DNA from: Farysia itapuensis
Taxonomy: Eukaryota; Basidiomycota; Ustilaginomycetes; Ustilaginales; Ustilaginaceae
DNA: 64,000 bases
Assembly (NCBI GenBank): GCA_023212645.1
Contig: JALBYC010000013.1
Location: forward strand, 186,001-250,000
Direction: 5' to 3'
The notes under the pieces were generated by a model. It had not been told where the DNA came from. It saw only the letters and a program-made list of their open reading frames with translations, and ran no database searches. The first letter of the stretch is position 1. Each line of letters begins with the position of its first letter. The translations under genes were made by a program, and so were the position numbers. Positions 27,247 through 39,400 of the stretch are shown piece by piece.

Positions 27247-28497
27247 ATGAAACTTTCATGCTTGATTGCTGCTCTTGCAGTACAGCTCGCCGCGACGGCT
27301 GAAAGCGTCAGTAGGAGCAAGCACGGCTTCATGGTCGCTAAGCGTGATGCAGCCACTACTATGGCCCGCTTGCAGCATGTCCCGATTGGTACAGCTTCGT
27401 CAGGAGAACTCATCGTCCCGGAAGATGCAAAGTTGACCTCAATTTCTGTAGGCAAGGCTTCGCACACCCTGCCCATCTATTGGCAGCGGGAACCTGCCAA
27501 CAGCGAGGCTAGACAGGCATTTGTTGTCGTTCATGGCCGCCTAAGGGACGGGGCCAAGTACTGGTCAACCATGACCTCGATTCTAGACTCGGCAGTCTCT
27601 AGTGGCTATGAGGCAGCAGACGAGAACGCAATCATTGTCGCCCCTCAGTTCTGTTCTACCCTGCTGAATGCTGGACAGTATGGAGAGTCTGAGCTGGCTT
27701 GGGACGACGTTAATGCTTGGCAAGCCGGCGAAGCGGCTAATCACCCGATCGGCTCGAAAGAAACTAGCTTCGACGCTCTCGATGCGCTGTACGACGAGTT
27801 TGCCGACAAAGCTAAGTACCCAGCCCTCGAGACGCTTATATTCGTTGGGCATGGAGGTGGCGGCCAGCTGATTAATCGGTATGGAGTAATTGCGAAAGAA
27901 CACACCGACGGTCAGCTCCATGTGCGGTATGTCAGCGGCGATCCGTCATCGTCTGTCTACTTCACACAGGACCGTCCCGTCAACAACACCGACATTGCGG
28001 ATAAAGCTACTTGTCCGCTCTACGACACTTGGCGCTACGGCTTTACCAATTTTACCGGCACCCTAGACGGTCTCAAGACGCCACAGGAGTATTTTGCGCA
28101 GAGTGTCACTCGCGATGTGAGATACGTCGTAGGCAACGAGGATACTCTGGAACGAGGTGATCAGTACTGCATGGCTGTTCTGCAGGGAGGCGTCGCTCGT
28201 CGTGACCGTAACCTGTCTTGGTGGAAGTACATCAACATGCTGGCTCGAACGTCGGAAGACGTCTCGGGCTTTCCAGGAAATTTTACTCTCGAGACGCTTC
28301 CAGACTGGGGTCGGCTTTCAAACAATAAGCTGGCTCACACACTGACCGTGATTGAAGGTGCGGGCCACAGTGCTGCCGATGTCTTTGGCTCGGAAGCCGG
28401 TCGAACCGTCTTGTTCGAGAACGATGCTTCGAAGGTAAACCCTGGCTGGAGACCTAAAACCACTCAGGAGGTCTGTGCTGCTGTGACGCAACACTAG
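27247..28497 (+). CDS. Secreted alpha/beta-hydrolase-fold protein 2, nucleophile Ser replaced by Gly
   Basis: A 416-residue paralogue of the protein at 21417-22856, same strand. Signal peptide MKLSCLIAALAVQLAATA, dibasic KR at 32-33, VVVHGRLRDG at 93-102, elbow VGHGGGGQ at 200-207 with glycine 203 in the nucleophile position (codon GGA, as in the first copy), and EGAGHSAADVF with H374. Residues VRYVSGDP... to ...EYFAQS (about 60 residues, ending near 286) are identical to the first copy, whereas the N-terminal third is much more diverged. Unlike copy 1 it lacks the serine run and hydrophobic GPI tail and ends AAVTQH, so it is probably released rather than anchored. The ATG at 27247 begins the signal peptide. 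Function unknown; a host-facing or cell-wall role is only a guess. Confidence 0.75.
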   Translation: MKLSCLIAALAVQLAATAESVSRSKHGFMVAKRDAATTMARLQHVPIGTASSGELIVPEDAKLTSISVGKASHTLPIYWQREPANSEARQAFVVVHGRLRDGAKYWSTMTSILDSAVSSGYEAADENAIIVAPQFCSTLLNAGQYGESELAWDDVNAWQAGEAANHPIGSKETSFDALDALYDEFADKAKYPALETLIFVGHGGGGQLINRYGVIAKEHTDGQLHVRYVSGDPSSSVYFTQDRPVNNTDIADKATCPLYDTWRYGFTNFTGTLDGLKTPQEYFAQSVTRDVRYVVGNEDTLERGDQYCMAVLQGGVARRDRNLSWWKYINMLARTSEDVSGFPGNFTLETLPDWGRLSNNKLAHTLTVIEGAGHSAADVFGSEAGRTVLFENDASKVNPGWRPKTTQEVCAAVTQH

Positions 28498-28799
28498 CCA
28501 TCGTTCGGACTTTGTCTTTCTCGTTGCGAGCTGACTTGATCATCCTAGCAACGCATGCAGGCAAACGCACATAGTCGATTCAACGTCAAATTAGATCAGC
28601 AAGCTCTTGAGCCAGTCAAGGTCTGAATTTACGTCGGCAAAGATGCTAGTCATACAAATATCGGAAGCGAAGATGAGAATAATGGGTATGAGGGCCCGTC
28701 CACTTGCCATAGGCGGGACAGGCCCCAGAGAAAGGGGGGGCACCAAATAGGGTAAGGATAGGCTAGATCCGACGTTGGCACCGACGGCAAGGAAAGCTG
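28498..28799. other. Convergent gap between paralogue 2 and GMC gene
   Basis: 302 bases between two stop codons. Contains a run of seven G at about 28734. No gene seen. Confidence 0.35.
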
Positions 28800-30830
28800 C
28801 TAGCCGCGGTAGAGGGAGTCGTCTTCGTCGACGTAGTCGCACTCATCGAGAGGTTCTGTGGGGCATTCTGTGATGAGCTCTGCTGCGATTTCGGCAATGG
28901 CGTAGACGGTGGACATGAGATGAGCCGAGAGTGAAATTGGGACGACACTGGCGTCGACGACGCGGACGTTGCTCGTGCCGTACACGATCAAGTCGCTGTC
29001 CACCACACCGCCGTCATTCTCGTCCTGCATACTGCAAGTGGACGAAGGGTGGTACTCAGTGCCGACAACTGAGGCAATGTACTTGTCCAGATCGGCGTCA
29101 GCGGTGATGTTGGAGCCGGGCAGTGCTTCAGCAGCGGCAACCGTGGACATTGGTGCAGTCGTGCCGATCAATCGGGCCAGCTGGAAACCAGAGCGCAGAA
29201 GCTCGACATCCGAACGATGCTGGAGGTAGTTCGGGTTGATGACGGGGGCGGCGAAAGGGTCGTTGGACGAGACTTCGACCCATCCACGCGAGAAGGGCGA
29301 CTGCAACGCCGCTTCAATCTGAATATCAGGGCCACCACTCAACCCGAGCAGCATCTCGAGTGCACCTTTGGCCCCGCCAGTGAACCCGTTCTTGCTGCGC
29401 GAGACCAGCAAATCGTCAAGCAGGTAGTTGTACTGTTTCGTCCACCCGCGCTTGACGTTCGCATGCACATTCGTTGCAGACTTGATGTAGTCGGCAGAAA
29501 ATTTCTTGGCACGTTTGATAAAGTTACGAGTCTCGTCTGCGCCGTAGAGCTTTTCGAGCGTGATGTAGGCGACACTCGAGTCGACGAAGCTGGCAGTTTT
29601 AGTCACATTGCTCGCGGACGGCATGATGAGGCCTTGAGCAGGCGTGAACGTCACAGAGCCACTGAGGTGGTCTTGCAGATTCTGTCCAACGCCGGGCAAG
29701 TCTTTGACCAACGTGATGTTGTGCTTCTTTAGTAGGGCCTTGTTTCCAAAGCCAGATAGCTGGAGAATTTGCGGTGAGCCGATGGCGCCAGCGGAGAGGA
29801 TGACTTCGCGACGGGCAGTGACATGAACACGAGGCGCCGAGCTGGTGGCAGCGAACTCGACACCGAGGGCACGCTTGGTGCCGAATTGATCGTCCTCGGT
29901 GTCCCAGATGATTCGAGTCACGGTCTGATTGGGCAGTACGACGAGATTCTTGCGCTTGTTCGAGATCGGGTCAATGTAGGCGTTTCGAGAGAAAGAGCGC
30001 TGCCAGCGATGAGCAGGGTTGATTGTGGACGCGGCGATGAATGCGCCTTGGTTGTCGCCATTGTAAGGGTCTGTGGCGCGGTCGATACCGATAGCGGCGA
30101 GGGTCGGCACCCAGTCTGCGACGGGTTGGTAGCTGACACCGGGGTATGACACGCTGACGGGACCTGACGTTCCCATGGAAGCAGTGCTGTTGGCGATGCT
30201 AGTGTCGAGCTGTTTGACTTGATTCGGGGTATAGTGGGTAGATTTGCGCATGGCGTCACGGAGGTTGTGCCAACCCCAGCTGGCCAGGTCATTGGAGATG
30301 CGTCCCCACACCTGATGTTCACGTTTGGAGGCTGCTACGTAATACATGCCGTTGATGGCCGACGAGCCGCCGAGAACTTTGCCTCGTGGCCAGGGAGTTG
30401 TGCGATTCACGCCCGCGGCATCCACCAGCTTGTCCTGAATAGCGGTGGTGTAGTTCCAGTCAAGACGGCCACCCACAGACGAGGCAAAGTAGGCATTGCT
30501 TGGCACAAGAAGCGCGTTGTCGGCATCGTAGCCAGAATCGCCAGCTTCTATTACAGCGACAGTGACACTCGGGTCTTCAGACAGTCGACCCGCGAGCGCC
30601 AAACCAGCCGTACCACCTCCAGCAATCACATAGTCGAATACTTCGGACGCGACCCAGTCGTAGCTTGTCGCGATGGCGCCTCCCGGCTCTGAGCGCGAAA
30701 CAAGACGCGAAAAGTCGGGCGCGAGTCGAGCGCGTTGGTGATGTCTTGACCGAGCATGCGATTGAAAATTAGGATCCAAGCTTGCGCTGACAAGACCGAC
30801 CAAGACAAGAGAAAGCAATGCCGCCTTCAT
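28800..30830 (-). CDS. Secreted GMC-family FAD oxidoreductase
   Basis: A 676-residue flavoprotein with signal peptide (MKAALLSLVLVGLVSA). The FAD-binding start FDYVIAGGGTAGLALAGRLSE lies at about 65-85 (GGGTAG 71-76), with an acidic residue E95 ending the second strand (VIEAG). The GMC signature regions PWPRGKVLGGSSAING and LSAGAIGSPQILQLSG are present. The catalytic region has EYHPSSTCSM and a late AHLMSTVYAIAE histidine. Relatives include aryl-alcohol oxidases, glucose oxidases/dehydrogenases and choline dehydrogenase-like proteins; the substrate (alcohol or sugar) cannot be assigned. Likely extracellular. The start ATG at 30830 is chosen because it opens the signal peptide; upstream in-frame codons encode low-complexity sequence. 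It is divergent from the phosphatase gene. Confidence 0.88.
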   Translation of the reverse strand: MKAALLSLVLVGLVSASLDPNFQSHARSRHHQRARLAPDFSRLVSRSEPGGAIATSYDWVASEVFDYVIAGGGTAGLALAGRLSEDPSVTVAVIEAGDSGYDADNALLVPSNAYFASSVGGRLDWNYTTAIQDKLVDAAGVNRTTPWPRGKVLGGSSAINGMYYVAASKREHQVWGRISNDLASWGWHNLRDAMRKSTHYTPNQVKQLDTSIANSTASMGTSGPVSVSYPGVSYQPVADWVPTLAAIGIDRATDPYNGDNQGAFIAASTINPAHRWQRSFSRNAYIDPISNKRKNLVVLPNQTVTRIIWDTEDDQFGTKRALGVEFAATSSAPRVHVTARREVILSAGAIGSPQILQLSGFGNKALLKKHNITLVKDLPGVGQNLQDHLSGSVTFTPAQGLIMPSASNVTKTASFVDSSVAYITLEKLYGADETRNFIKRAKKFSADYIKSATNVHANVKRGWTKQYNYLLDDLLVSRSKNGFTGGAKGALEMLLGLSGGPDIQIEAALQSPFSRGWVEVSSNDPFAAPVINPNYLQHRSDVELLRSGFQLARLIGTTAPMSTVAAAEALPGSNITADADLDKYIASVVGTEYHPSSTCSMQDENDGGVVDSDLIVYGTSNVRVVDASVVPISLSAHLMSTVYAIAEIAAELITECPTEPLDECDYVDEDDSLYRG

Positions 30831-31340
30831 CACGAAGGCAAGGGGTATCAGTGCCGAGGGAAAGGGGGAAAAAGAGGGGAGAATGAGACAGAGCAAGGGG
30901 AGGGGCGATGATGGTGAGGACACACGACGTCGTACCGACGGAGGCTCGTACAAACCGAGACGCGGTCAGGGGCTGAGAAACAGAACTTTGCATCAATTGC
31001 ATGGGACGGTACGACGTACAGCTGTCGACTTCTGCCACACTCTAGCGAGCGGCCTGGCACTCAGGCTTGGCACACCGAGCGGTGATGAAATCTCGCTTAG
31101 TTCTGCAGTGGGCTTCAAACGAGATTAGGGCAGATGGCCACTGTTCCCGGACGTGTGCCAAGATTTCGAATGTGTTGCTCGGCGTCGGCGTTACATTTCG
31201 GGACGCGTCGCGCGCTCTATGGGCACATGATCACCCGATTTGCAAATTTTCATCTCCCGATCTGTCACTGGCTGCACACCTGCACAGCTGCACATCTTTC
31301 GGCCACCATATCATTCCTCTCCGCACCGAAGTTGATCAGA
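30831..31340. promoter_or_regulatory. Divergent intergenic region, GMC oxidoreductase / Dcr2-like phosphatase
   Basis: 510 bases that must hold both promoters. AG-rich on the plus strand near the GMC start (CT-rich leader on the GMC sense strand). No clear repeats or operator-like palindromes were found. Confidence 0.35.
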
Positions 31341-33398
31341 ATGCGCCATCGAGTCGGCAAAAATGTGCTCGTGGTCGCCGTCATTACCACTCTGCTGACG
31401 TCCATTTTCTACCTTGCACATGATGCGGTGCCGCCAAACGCAAGGTTGATTGGCTGGCAAGCGTATGCTTCCATCAATCTACTCCGGACCGCAACAGCGT
31501 CTACACCTATCACAAACGCAACTGGCTCGACGAGCGAGTACGAGCCAAGCTTCCCGCTCGACTTTTATGCTCCGCTGCTGCCAAACTCAGCGCCCATTAC
31601 TGAGATTGCTGTCGCCTCGTGCTTACCTCTCACTGCATGTTCTCCACGAACGACCCCTGCCGAAGATGCCTTGCTTGGAAAATGGGTGCGAGTCGAGCGC
31701 AGTTTGAGCCCCTCGGGCCAGCTCGGCGCGTCTGCTGGTGGTATGCTGTCCACGTTTTTCGGTACTATTGAACAACGCTTCATCTTCTACCGAAAATCTC
31801 GTCGGCGCGATGTGCAGCGCGTCGTCGAAGTTCGGCTGGTGGAGCAAGGCCAGCCTACTCCTGTCGGTGATGGATGGCACAGAAGCAAGACAGATCTGCG
31901 CGGCAAGGTCCTCAAAATGATGGGTAACGAGAAGAATCTGCACCTCTATTTCCGCACCGTCGGCGGGGATCAGCCTGACTCGACGGCCGAAGAAGCCATC
32001 ACTGAGCTCGATCTCGTGTATGGTGACAATCCACCCTGGCCCGGTTACTATATCGGTGGCATCATCACTTCTGCACATCCTTCACTCGGCGCCTCGCGAG
32101 TCTCGCTCTCGTACCGCCGCAAGCCTGCCCGTAAACCAGCCCTAGAGCCTTTGCGCTTCCGTACGGACGGCACCTTCAAAATCCTCCAGCTTGCTGATCT
32201 TCACTTTTCCGTCAATCCGGAAGCATGTCGTGGCATTGACACCAAAGACCCTCGTTGGCGCGCGTCTACCGGCTGCCTCTCCAAGAACGACACCCTGTCG
32301 CTGATCGATACTTGGCTGGACACTGAAAAGCCAGACATGGTTGTACTCACCGGCGATCAGCTCAACGGCCAGGGCACATCTTGGGACCCACGCAGCGTCC
32401 TCTCACTCTACGTCACACCTCTGATTCAACGTCGTATACCCTACGCTGTCATCTTTGGCAACCACGACAGCGAGTCTGGCCCCTTATCGCGCCAGGAACA
32501 GATGCACATGGTTCAGAACCTTCCCTATTCCTACAGCATGGTAGGCCCTGAACTCATCACTGGCGATGGTAATTACTTTCTAAAAGTACAAAGTCCCGGA
32601 GCTGATCGCGCCCACCTCGCTACGCTGTGGTTTATGGACACCGGTACAAAAGCAGAAAAGGACCGATGGAAGCCTTGGATCAAACCGGGCTATGGCTACA
32701 TTCACAAAGACCAGCTGCAATGGTTTGAGAAAAAGTATGCTGACATCAAGTCGATTCTGCTGCCCTACCGACCGGATGGCGCGCAAGATCTACCGCCGCA
32801 GCCGTGGGCTCGTCGTCGACGCCGCTCGCAACAGCGAGAAGCCGTGAAGCAAGTGCGCGAGCCGGAAAAGACCTGGGACGCTGCAGCCGACCAAGGTCAG
32901 ACAATGGCACGTCCACCCTCGGTCGTGTTCATGCACATTCCCGTGCCTGAAGCCTTTGCACCCGTCGATCATGGCTCTCGACTCACCATCTCCCACCCCA
33001 CACCACCACCGAAGGGGACGAAAGCACCCGCTGAGGACGAGCTGATTGTCGGCGCACGACAGGAAACCGCCACATTCGAAGGCGCACAGGCCCAACCAGG
33101 CATATTCGACCTCTTCCTCTCGCTCAACAAAAATCCCGCCGTAGCAGCTAACCCAAGCACAGGCGTCAAGATGGTCGTACATGGCCACATGCACAACAAC
33201 TCGGACTGTCGTCGCGTCAACAATATCTGGATCTGCTTCGGCGGCGGATCCAGTTTCGCCGGTTATGGCGACAAGACAATTCAACGTCGTGCTCGCGTCA
33301 TCGTCTTGCAGAACTATGCACAGTCCATCCGTACTTACCACCGTATCGACCGGGATCCCACCCCCGCTGACGACTTCGTCCTGCCATTTTCACATTAG
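31341..33398 (+). CDS. Calcineurin-like metallophosphatase, Dcr2/Sia1 family
   Basis: A 685-residue protein with one N-terminal membrane anchor (VGKNVLVVAVITTLLTSIFYLAH), so probably a type II membrane or secretory-pathway protein. The metallophosphoesterase domain starts near residue 275 with FKILQLADLHFS (D and H metal ligands), then VVLTGDQLNG, VIFGNHDSESG and the late VVHGHMHNNSD: all blocks of the binuclear metal site are present. A regulatory N-terminal domain (about 60-260) and a charged insert with RRRRRSQQR lie outside the core. In yeast Dcr2 links to the cell cycle and to dephosphorylation of Ire1 and Sic1; that role here is inferred from family only. ATG at 31341 starts MRHRVGKN right before the membrane anchor. 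Confidence 0.85.
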   Translation: MRHRVGKNVLVVAVITTLLTSIFYLAHDAVPPNARLIGWQAYASINLLRTATASTPITNATGSTSEYEPSFPLDFYAPLLPNSAPITEIAVASCLPLTACSPRTTPAEDALLGKWVRVERSLSPSGQLGASAGGMLSTFFGTIEQRFIFYRKSRRRDVQRVVEVRLVEQGQPTPVGDGWHRSKTDLRGKVLKMMGNEKNLHLYFRTVGGDQPDSTAEEAITELDLVYGDNPPWPGYYIGGIITSAHPSLGASRVSLSYRRKPARKPALEPLRFRTDGTFKILQLADLHFSVNPEACRGIDTKDPRWRASTGCLSKNDTLSLIDTWLDTEKPDMVVLTGDQLNGQGTSWDPRSVLSLYVTPLIQRRIPYAVIFGNHDSESGPLSRQEQMHMVQNLPYSYSMVGPELITGDGNYFLKVQSPGADRAHLATLWFMDTGTKAEKDRWKPWIKPGYGYIHKDQLQWFEKKYADIKSILLPYRPDGAQDLPPQPWARRRRRSQQREAVKQVREPEKTWDAAADQGQTMARPPSVVFMHIPVPEAFAPVDHGSRLTISHPTPPPKGTKAPAEDELIVGARQETATFEGAQAQPGIFDLFLSLNKNPAVAANPSTGVKMVVHGHMHNNSDCRRVNNIWICFGGGSSFAGYGDKTIQRRARVIVLQNYAQSIRTYHRIDRDPTPADDFVLPFSH

Positions 33399-33468
33399 CA
33401 CAACCCAATATACCCTTTGCAGCTGATTGAGTCATAGATTGATAAGTTTGAGTGCACGCATGCGTGTG

Positions 33469-36400
33469 TTATGCAGAGTAGACAGTAGTGAGCAGCAAAG
33501 TTCGGGTCTCAGTGTCGAACACCTTGCACAATTCGACCGACTGACGCAGCAGACGAGCAAGTTGCTTGCTTTGACCAGAGTTTGACGGAACGCCTAGACC
33601 GAGAATGCAATTTTGCACGCGCTTGCAGCATCTACGTGCATCTTTGAGCTCTTTGCTGGATTTTGCCTGGTCTTGGCCGTCGAGTGAGGCGAGCCACTGC
33701 TTCGACAACCGCAGGAGCCTTGTGACACCCTCGATCAAGGAAGACCGGAGCAAATTATCTGCGATGGATGCATCACTCACGCTACTCTCGTCCAGTTTGG
33801 CTTGAAGTTTGGCTTGCTGACCAGACACCGAGTGCCATACCAGCTTCTCGAAGATCAAAGCCGAAGCAAAGATCATCGACGTAATCTGCTCTTTGGCAGC
33901 GACGGTTTGTGCAAGGTCGTTGTTCCCAGCGCTGCGGCGTTCGATCGATCCTAGCGAGGCGCAAACAATTGAAACGATCGAAGACCGCCACATCGACCCA
34001 GCTGCTCTATCCAGGCGATCCAGGTCAGCGTGACGGACTAATTGAGCCACGAGCAAGAGCCAAGTGTTCCGCACAGGCGGGGTGGCGTTTGCATGTTGGC
34101 TTGCAACGCCCTCGCGCACAAGCTGCTGCCAGATCCAAGACAGAATGTAACGACGTGTTATGAGCTCAGTCGCAATGTCTGCATGCCGAGCAAGCCAAAA
34201 CATCGTGTCTTCTATCAAAGCTCGAACCGCCGCTTCTTCCGTTGCTCGTTCCGGACTCACTCCGCCGTCTAGCGAGGCTGTATTCGAGTCGTAAAGTGAG
34301 GCCAACAGCTCCCACGTGTGTCGACGCTTGAGAATTTTCCAGTCACTGCGACCGCCAGACCGGGACACGTCTCGCAGGAATCGCAGCATCCAAATTCGTT
34401 CTTGCCGATGCCTGTCGGAAGCCGAGTACAGGAAAGCGTAGAGCATGGGAACATCACCAATGTCAAGAGCAGGTCGCTGCAGCATAAAGTGTGAGATGGC
34501 AGGATAGACGAAGGACGATGGACTCGCAAGCGATCGCAAGCTGTGCGCCAGAAAGAGCGTCGTCGAAATCGGCAGGATAGGCGCTGCGGCTTCGTGGATG
34601 TCATGCAGGTTGTTATCGACGCTGGAAAGCGCAGCGTTCCTCAGAAGGTCAAACACCATCATCAGATGTTCCTTCTCCTGAAAATTCGACTCTTGCACAC
34701 TGGCGTAACATTGTTCAAGTAGCGAGAAACTGGTCTGTCGCATGGCTGTGTACTGGGATGACAAACCGCACATGACCAGACCGGGCACATTGGTGGCTAA
34801 CAGTGAGAGCCATTCGAGCCCTGTCAGCTTTTGTGCGCTCAGTGTTCCAGCCAGCAGCGAGGCCAAGAAAACAGGGTCGTATCGTTGATTCAGGTCCGTA
34901 TGCTTGCCGTGTACCTGTCCAGGTAGTGAGAGAAGGCCATTGTCCGCGTAACCCGAACAAAGTGACCTCTTCAACGGCATGCAGCGGGGATACTCCGTGC
35001 ATGTTGCGAACACAACGTTCGAGTCCAGAGACAAAAGAGCGTCCATGACATTCGTCGAACTCCCTCCGACACCCAATTTGCCAGAGGGCAGCGACCAGTG
35101 AGATGCCAGTAACATGAAAGACTGACCGCAGTCTTCCTCAAAGAGGCGAAATAGGTCGAGCATCTGACGGTCTGCTTTATGCAGGCTCGCCCCATAGAAT
35201 GACATCAATTTGGTCATCAGAGCAGGCTGGAGCAAGGACTTGCAATCTTGGATGGCTATAGTGTGGATGAGCTGCATTACCACGCTCCGTAATTCGCTCG
35301 CTGCCTCGGCGTCCAAGTCGTAAGGGACCTCCTCGTCCATGGGAATGGGACGCAAGACGATCGCGCTTTCTCTCATGATCGAATTGAGTTCAGCATGAGC
35401 TGAGATGGCTCCGAGGTATCGAGACAGCTGGCTGTTGCTCAGGGTCGAGTATTTGCAGAGCGCTACAATAAGTTTCATCTGCTGCACTGCAAGAAGACGA
35501 TTTTTAATCGCGGCTTGAACGACCGGGTCGACCAGATGGGGGCTGAGTTGAAACTGGGCCTGACTTTTGGAGACCTCTTGCAGTAGTTGCGTGAGGATCT
35601 TGATCGAACGGACAAGTTCCTCAGAGTCATTTTCATCCTCTGCGAATCTGCGGACAAGCCACAAGAGCGCTTGATCAACGAGCTTCTGCGTCAACTGAAC
35701 TATATCCGCCAACTGCGCCTTGCTAGTCGCCAAAGACAGCATGAGACGCAGAGTCGAATCTGAGAATGCATTCGAGGGTGTGCATGCAGACAGGTGGCGA
35801 TGGAAGTCTTTAGTGACGCTCTGACCAACCTCAGTCCAGTCTCGTGACTGTGCGTATTGCAGAGCATGGGTGATGACAGTGACTACGGGCTGAGACCTTG
35901 ATGACACAATTCTGAAGTCATCAGCGCTTCCGGAAATCAGTGTCTTCACGCCGGCTTTGGCCAGCGCTTGTAGCTTTGCCTCCGTCCAAGCAGCTTGATC
36001 AGTCTGACTATTAGCCAGAGATTCCAAGACAAAACATGTAGAGAACGGCAAATCTTCCAGAAGAATTTGCGCATGATCAATATTGTCCTGCATGATCGAA
36101 GACATGGCAGTGGACACATTTGCTGCAAAGACATGGTTCTGCTGCATGAGCTGGACGATCGATCCATCACGGTTAGCGTCGCGTGCCTCGAAAGACAAAA
36201 GTAGTTGCATCTCTCGAGACAGAATGTTTTCAATGGCATTGCGCCCAGAGCCGATGTTTCGGCTTAGCAAGTCGTGCAGCAATCCAATCCGACTATGGTC
36301 TGCCTTGCCGGTACCAAACAGCTCGGAGGCTTGCTGCATCACCGTCGTGTAGAGCAATCTTGACTCTGGAAACAAAGCCAACAGCAACCTCAACGTGTCG

Positions 36401-39400
36401 AGAGCGTCAGCGTCGTGGTTGACCTTTATTGAGACTAACAGCCTGTCGGCTGCGACTATAGCCGAGTCTAGATCCATGAAAGGAGCCAGGTCTGCTATAG
36501 CAGCTAAAGGTGGGCTGACCTCGCGCTGGGTCCAAAGCCGTTCAGCCAAAATAGTCTTCAGAAGTGGCTCGAGCATCTTTCGGTGTGAGGGTCGAGCTGG
36601 GTCGAGCTCGGAAGCAAACTCGCATATTTGTAGCACCAGGGCTGTCAGTATACGCGCTGACTGTGCAGATTGACCCGGTGAGTTCAGAACTCTGGGAGCT
36701 ACTTCTGCGAAGAGATAGTGCTGCAAATCCTCTTGCTCAAAAGTTCCAGAGAGCTCGATTGAATAGCGAAGCATGGCATTGGCGGTGCGAACCGCAGCAT
36801 TGGAGTCTACTGTCACTTCTTGAAAAGCTTTTTGGATCCGAGACATGGCAGACCACATCATAAGACGGCAGACGACATCGTTGTTCCACGAGATGAAGGG
36901 GAAATCCTTGAGCTCGTCTGTCAAAGCAAAAGGGCTCGGGTTGAGATCTCCGACGACCTCCTCGGATGAAATGTGCAGCACTGGAACACTTTGTGGCAGT
37001 ATCGGCGTCGTAGAGCTGATACAACAAGCCATATTTTCGGTGACTGGATCAAGTTCATCGAAAATCTCGTCTGCAGATGCAAATTCCAGACAGAGTCTCT
37101 TCACTGCTTCGTAGAGCGCTGCAAGGTTGGCAGTTGAAAGGGGACGATGCGCGTGGCGGATTGCATGCCGTAAGTCTTGAGGTGTGGACAGACCTACAAG
37201 ATAGAAACAAGTCAGTATTGCGCTTTCTCAGTGATAAGAGTGGAGCTTGCGTTGATGGTCATAACGCTCCCTCCGAAAAGGGTGACGTCGTCAGGTTTAT
37301 CCTCAATCCCCTCCATCAGCAATCAAGCCAAGGAGGGGAACTCGGTTAGCGGTTCTGAAAATGGCTAATCTTTCCATCAGATTGCAAGCGAAACAGGAAA
37401 GAACTTACCTTCCAGAAATTGAGAGCTGCTTTCCCGTGACTGTCGCAGTTTCGCGCTGGGAATGACTTCCACCGCGAGCAGTCTTGAGACGATGACTTGA
37501 GACAAGAATACCGATGTGTGATATTGATCGTTTGCGGAGATGCACGAACGCAAGTCTTCAGCTAGGACAGTCAGGGCGGCTGTGTTGAGGGTATAAGCAG
37601 CCAAATTTGGTAGGAGGCGTGCGAAGAAGGCAAGTAGAGCATTTGCAGCCTCTGCTTCTAGCAAGCCTTTCTGTGCACGAATGACGAACTGCTCATGTAG
37701 AACCATGAGAAGCGGGGAAGCAAGCATGTCTGTCGATATGCTGTGTGCTGAACCGTTAGCGTGATTAGAGGCAACACTATGCTTCGCTTGGTATTGTCGA
37801 GACGCTTCGATATAGCGATAGGGCGTCTTCATGCATCGGAGGACGCATTCATCGACTAAAGCAATCACCTGCATTTGTTCTTGGCTCACGCCAAAATCGT
37901 TGTCTAGCGAAACACCGTTAGCCTTATCCTTAGGAGGACTTGTCAGCTCTTCAGAGCTTCGCCGTCTGTCGGCGAACGGCAGGCTGGCCAGCCAGGCAGC
38001 AATCTCTATAGTATTATGTTCGAACAAGGCGGTTGAAGATAAGATTCTGCGAAGTAGTGCTTCGCAGGTCTCCTTTGCCTGGTCGAGCGGTGTTGAAACC
38101 AGCAGACAAAGCAGTACGCCGAAATAGCTAAGGTTAGCGCTCGAGTTACCAGAGGTGGCTTTAGCAGTCCAATCAAAGACATTATCGGAAGATAATGACA
38201 GGATGCGAAGAGTGTGTACTTGACACAGAGATCGTAGATTGAGTTCTTCAGTGTCTTCGCTTTCTTCCAGTGTTGTATCCTTTATGTTGTTTGCTGAAAG
38301 CATAAAGGAATTGCTCAAAAGTTTGCCGGCGTTAAAACGAACGTCATGAGACGAACTCGGGACACCGAGATGGTAGAGCCATAGCAGTCGAAGGGTTGCC
38401 TCTGTCAGCAACTCGTTCCGAGTGGAATCAGGGGAAGCGACAGACATACTATCGTCAGTGTCAACCGTTGAGGCTCTTGTACGAGACCCTGACCTCGTTG
38501 CATGGCCAGTGGACGTCTGCAGTAATTGAATGACAACAGCGATGTCCGGCAGTCTTTTTCTGGCTTCGATCTCGAAGGCTTCCAGCCTCTTCCGCCAAGG
38601 ACCTTCGCTTCCTTCATCCAGTGTTGCGACAGCTTCTTCGCAGACTGCCCGAAATTGTGCGATGCGACGGAGACAACCACTCAAAAGCGTGCAAGTTGCA
38701 TACTGAACCAGTCGGTCTGAGCTGGAGAGTCCTTGCGAGAACAGATAGCGATGGAACGGTCCTGGCAAAAGATTAGACAAAACAGTCTGCATAGGCGGCG
38801 GATTTGCCGGAAACATGCCACTCGAACTGAGATCGACCCTCGCAGCTTCGAGGCCTTTGACTTTCTCACTGCGGAAAGAAGGGAGGTCAAGACCGAGCAC
38901 ACGACCAAAGAATGCCATGTTACAAAGCCAGCGTGAGCTTGGTCTTGGCTCAACGCTGAGACCTGCGCATGAGCTATCAAGATAGGGCCCTACGAGCTCT
39001 GGACACACTCGAAGAACGCTGAGAGCAAGCTCTTGCTGACGAAGATCTTCTGTCACCGACAATTGACGAAGAACTCCGGACAGTACCTTGTTGTGGATGG
39101 ACCCGCTCTGAGTCGCCTTCTTGGTCGAGCCAGTTACCGTCGCTACATCGTCCATGAAAGAGTTAATGGCCTCGGTCTCTGTCCGATCGACTGTACTATC
39201 GTCCGCAGCTTTGCGTGGATACCAGCCCCGATCCGGATAGCAGATACCAAAGCCGGGGGTCGTGCAGATGCTGAGCAAAAAGTGATGTGCCAGTTCAGCA
39301 ACCGAGGGAGTGTCACTAATCTCGGCGTCTGGATGGAGTAAGACGTGATCATCTTCACGATCATAGAGCTTGACAACGCATTCGCAAGCCCATTCGTTCC

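Noticed and set aside
37105..37408. URB1 as two separate genes
   Set aside because: Consensus donor and acceptor join the frames in phase, and each half alone lacks one of the two Urb1 end domains.
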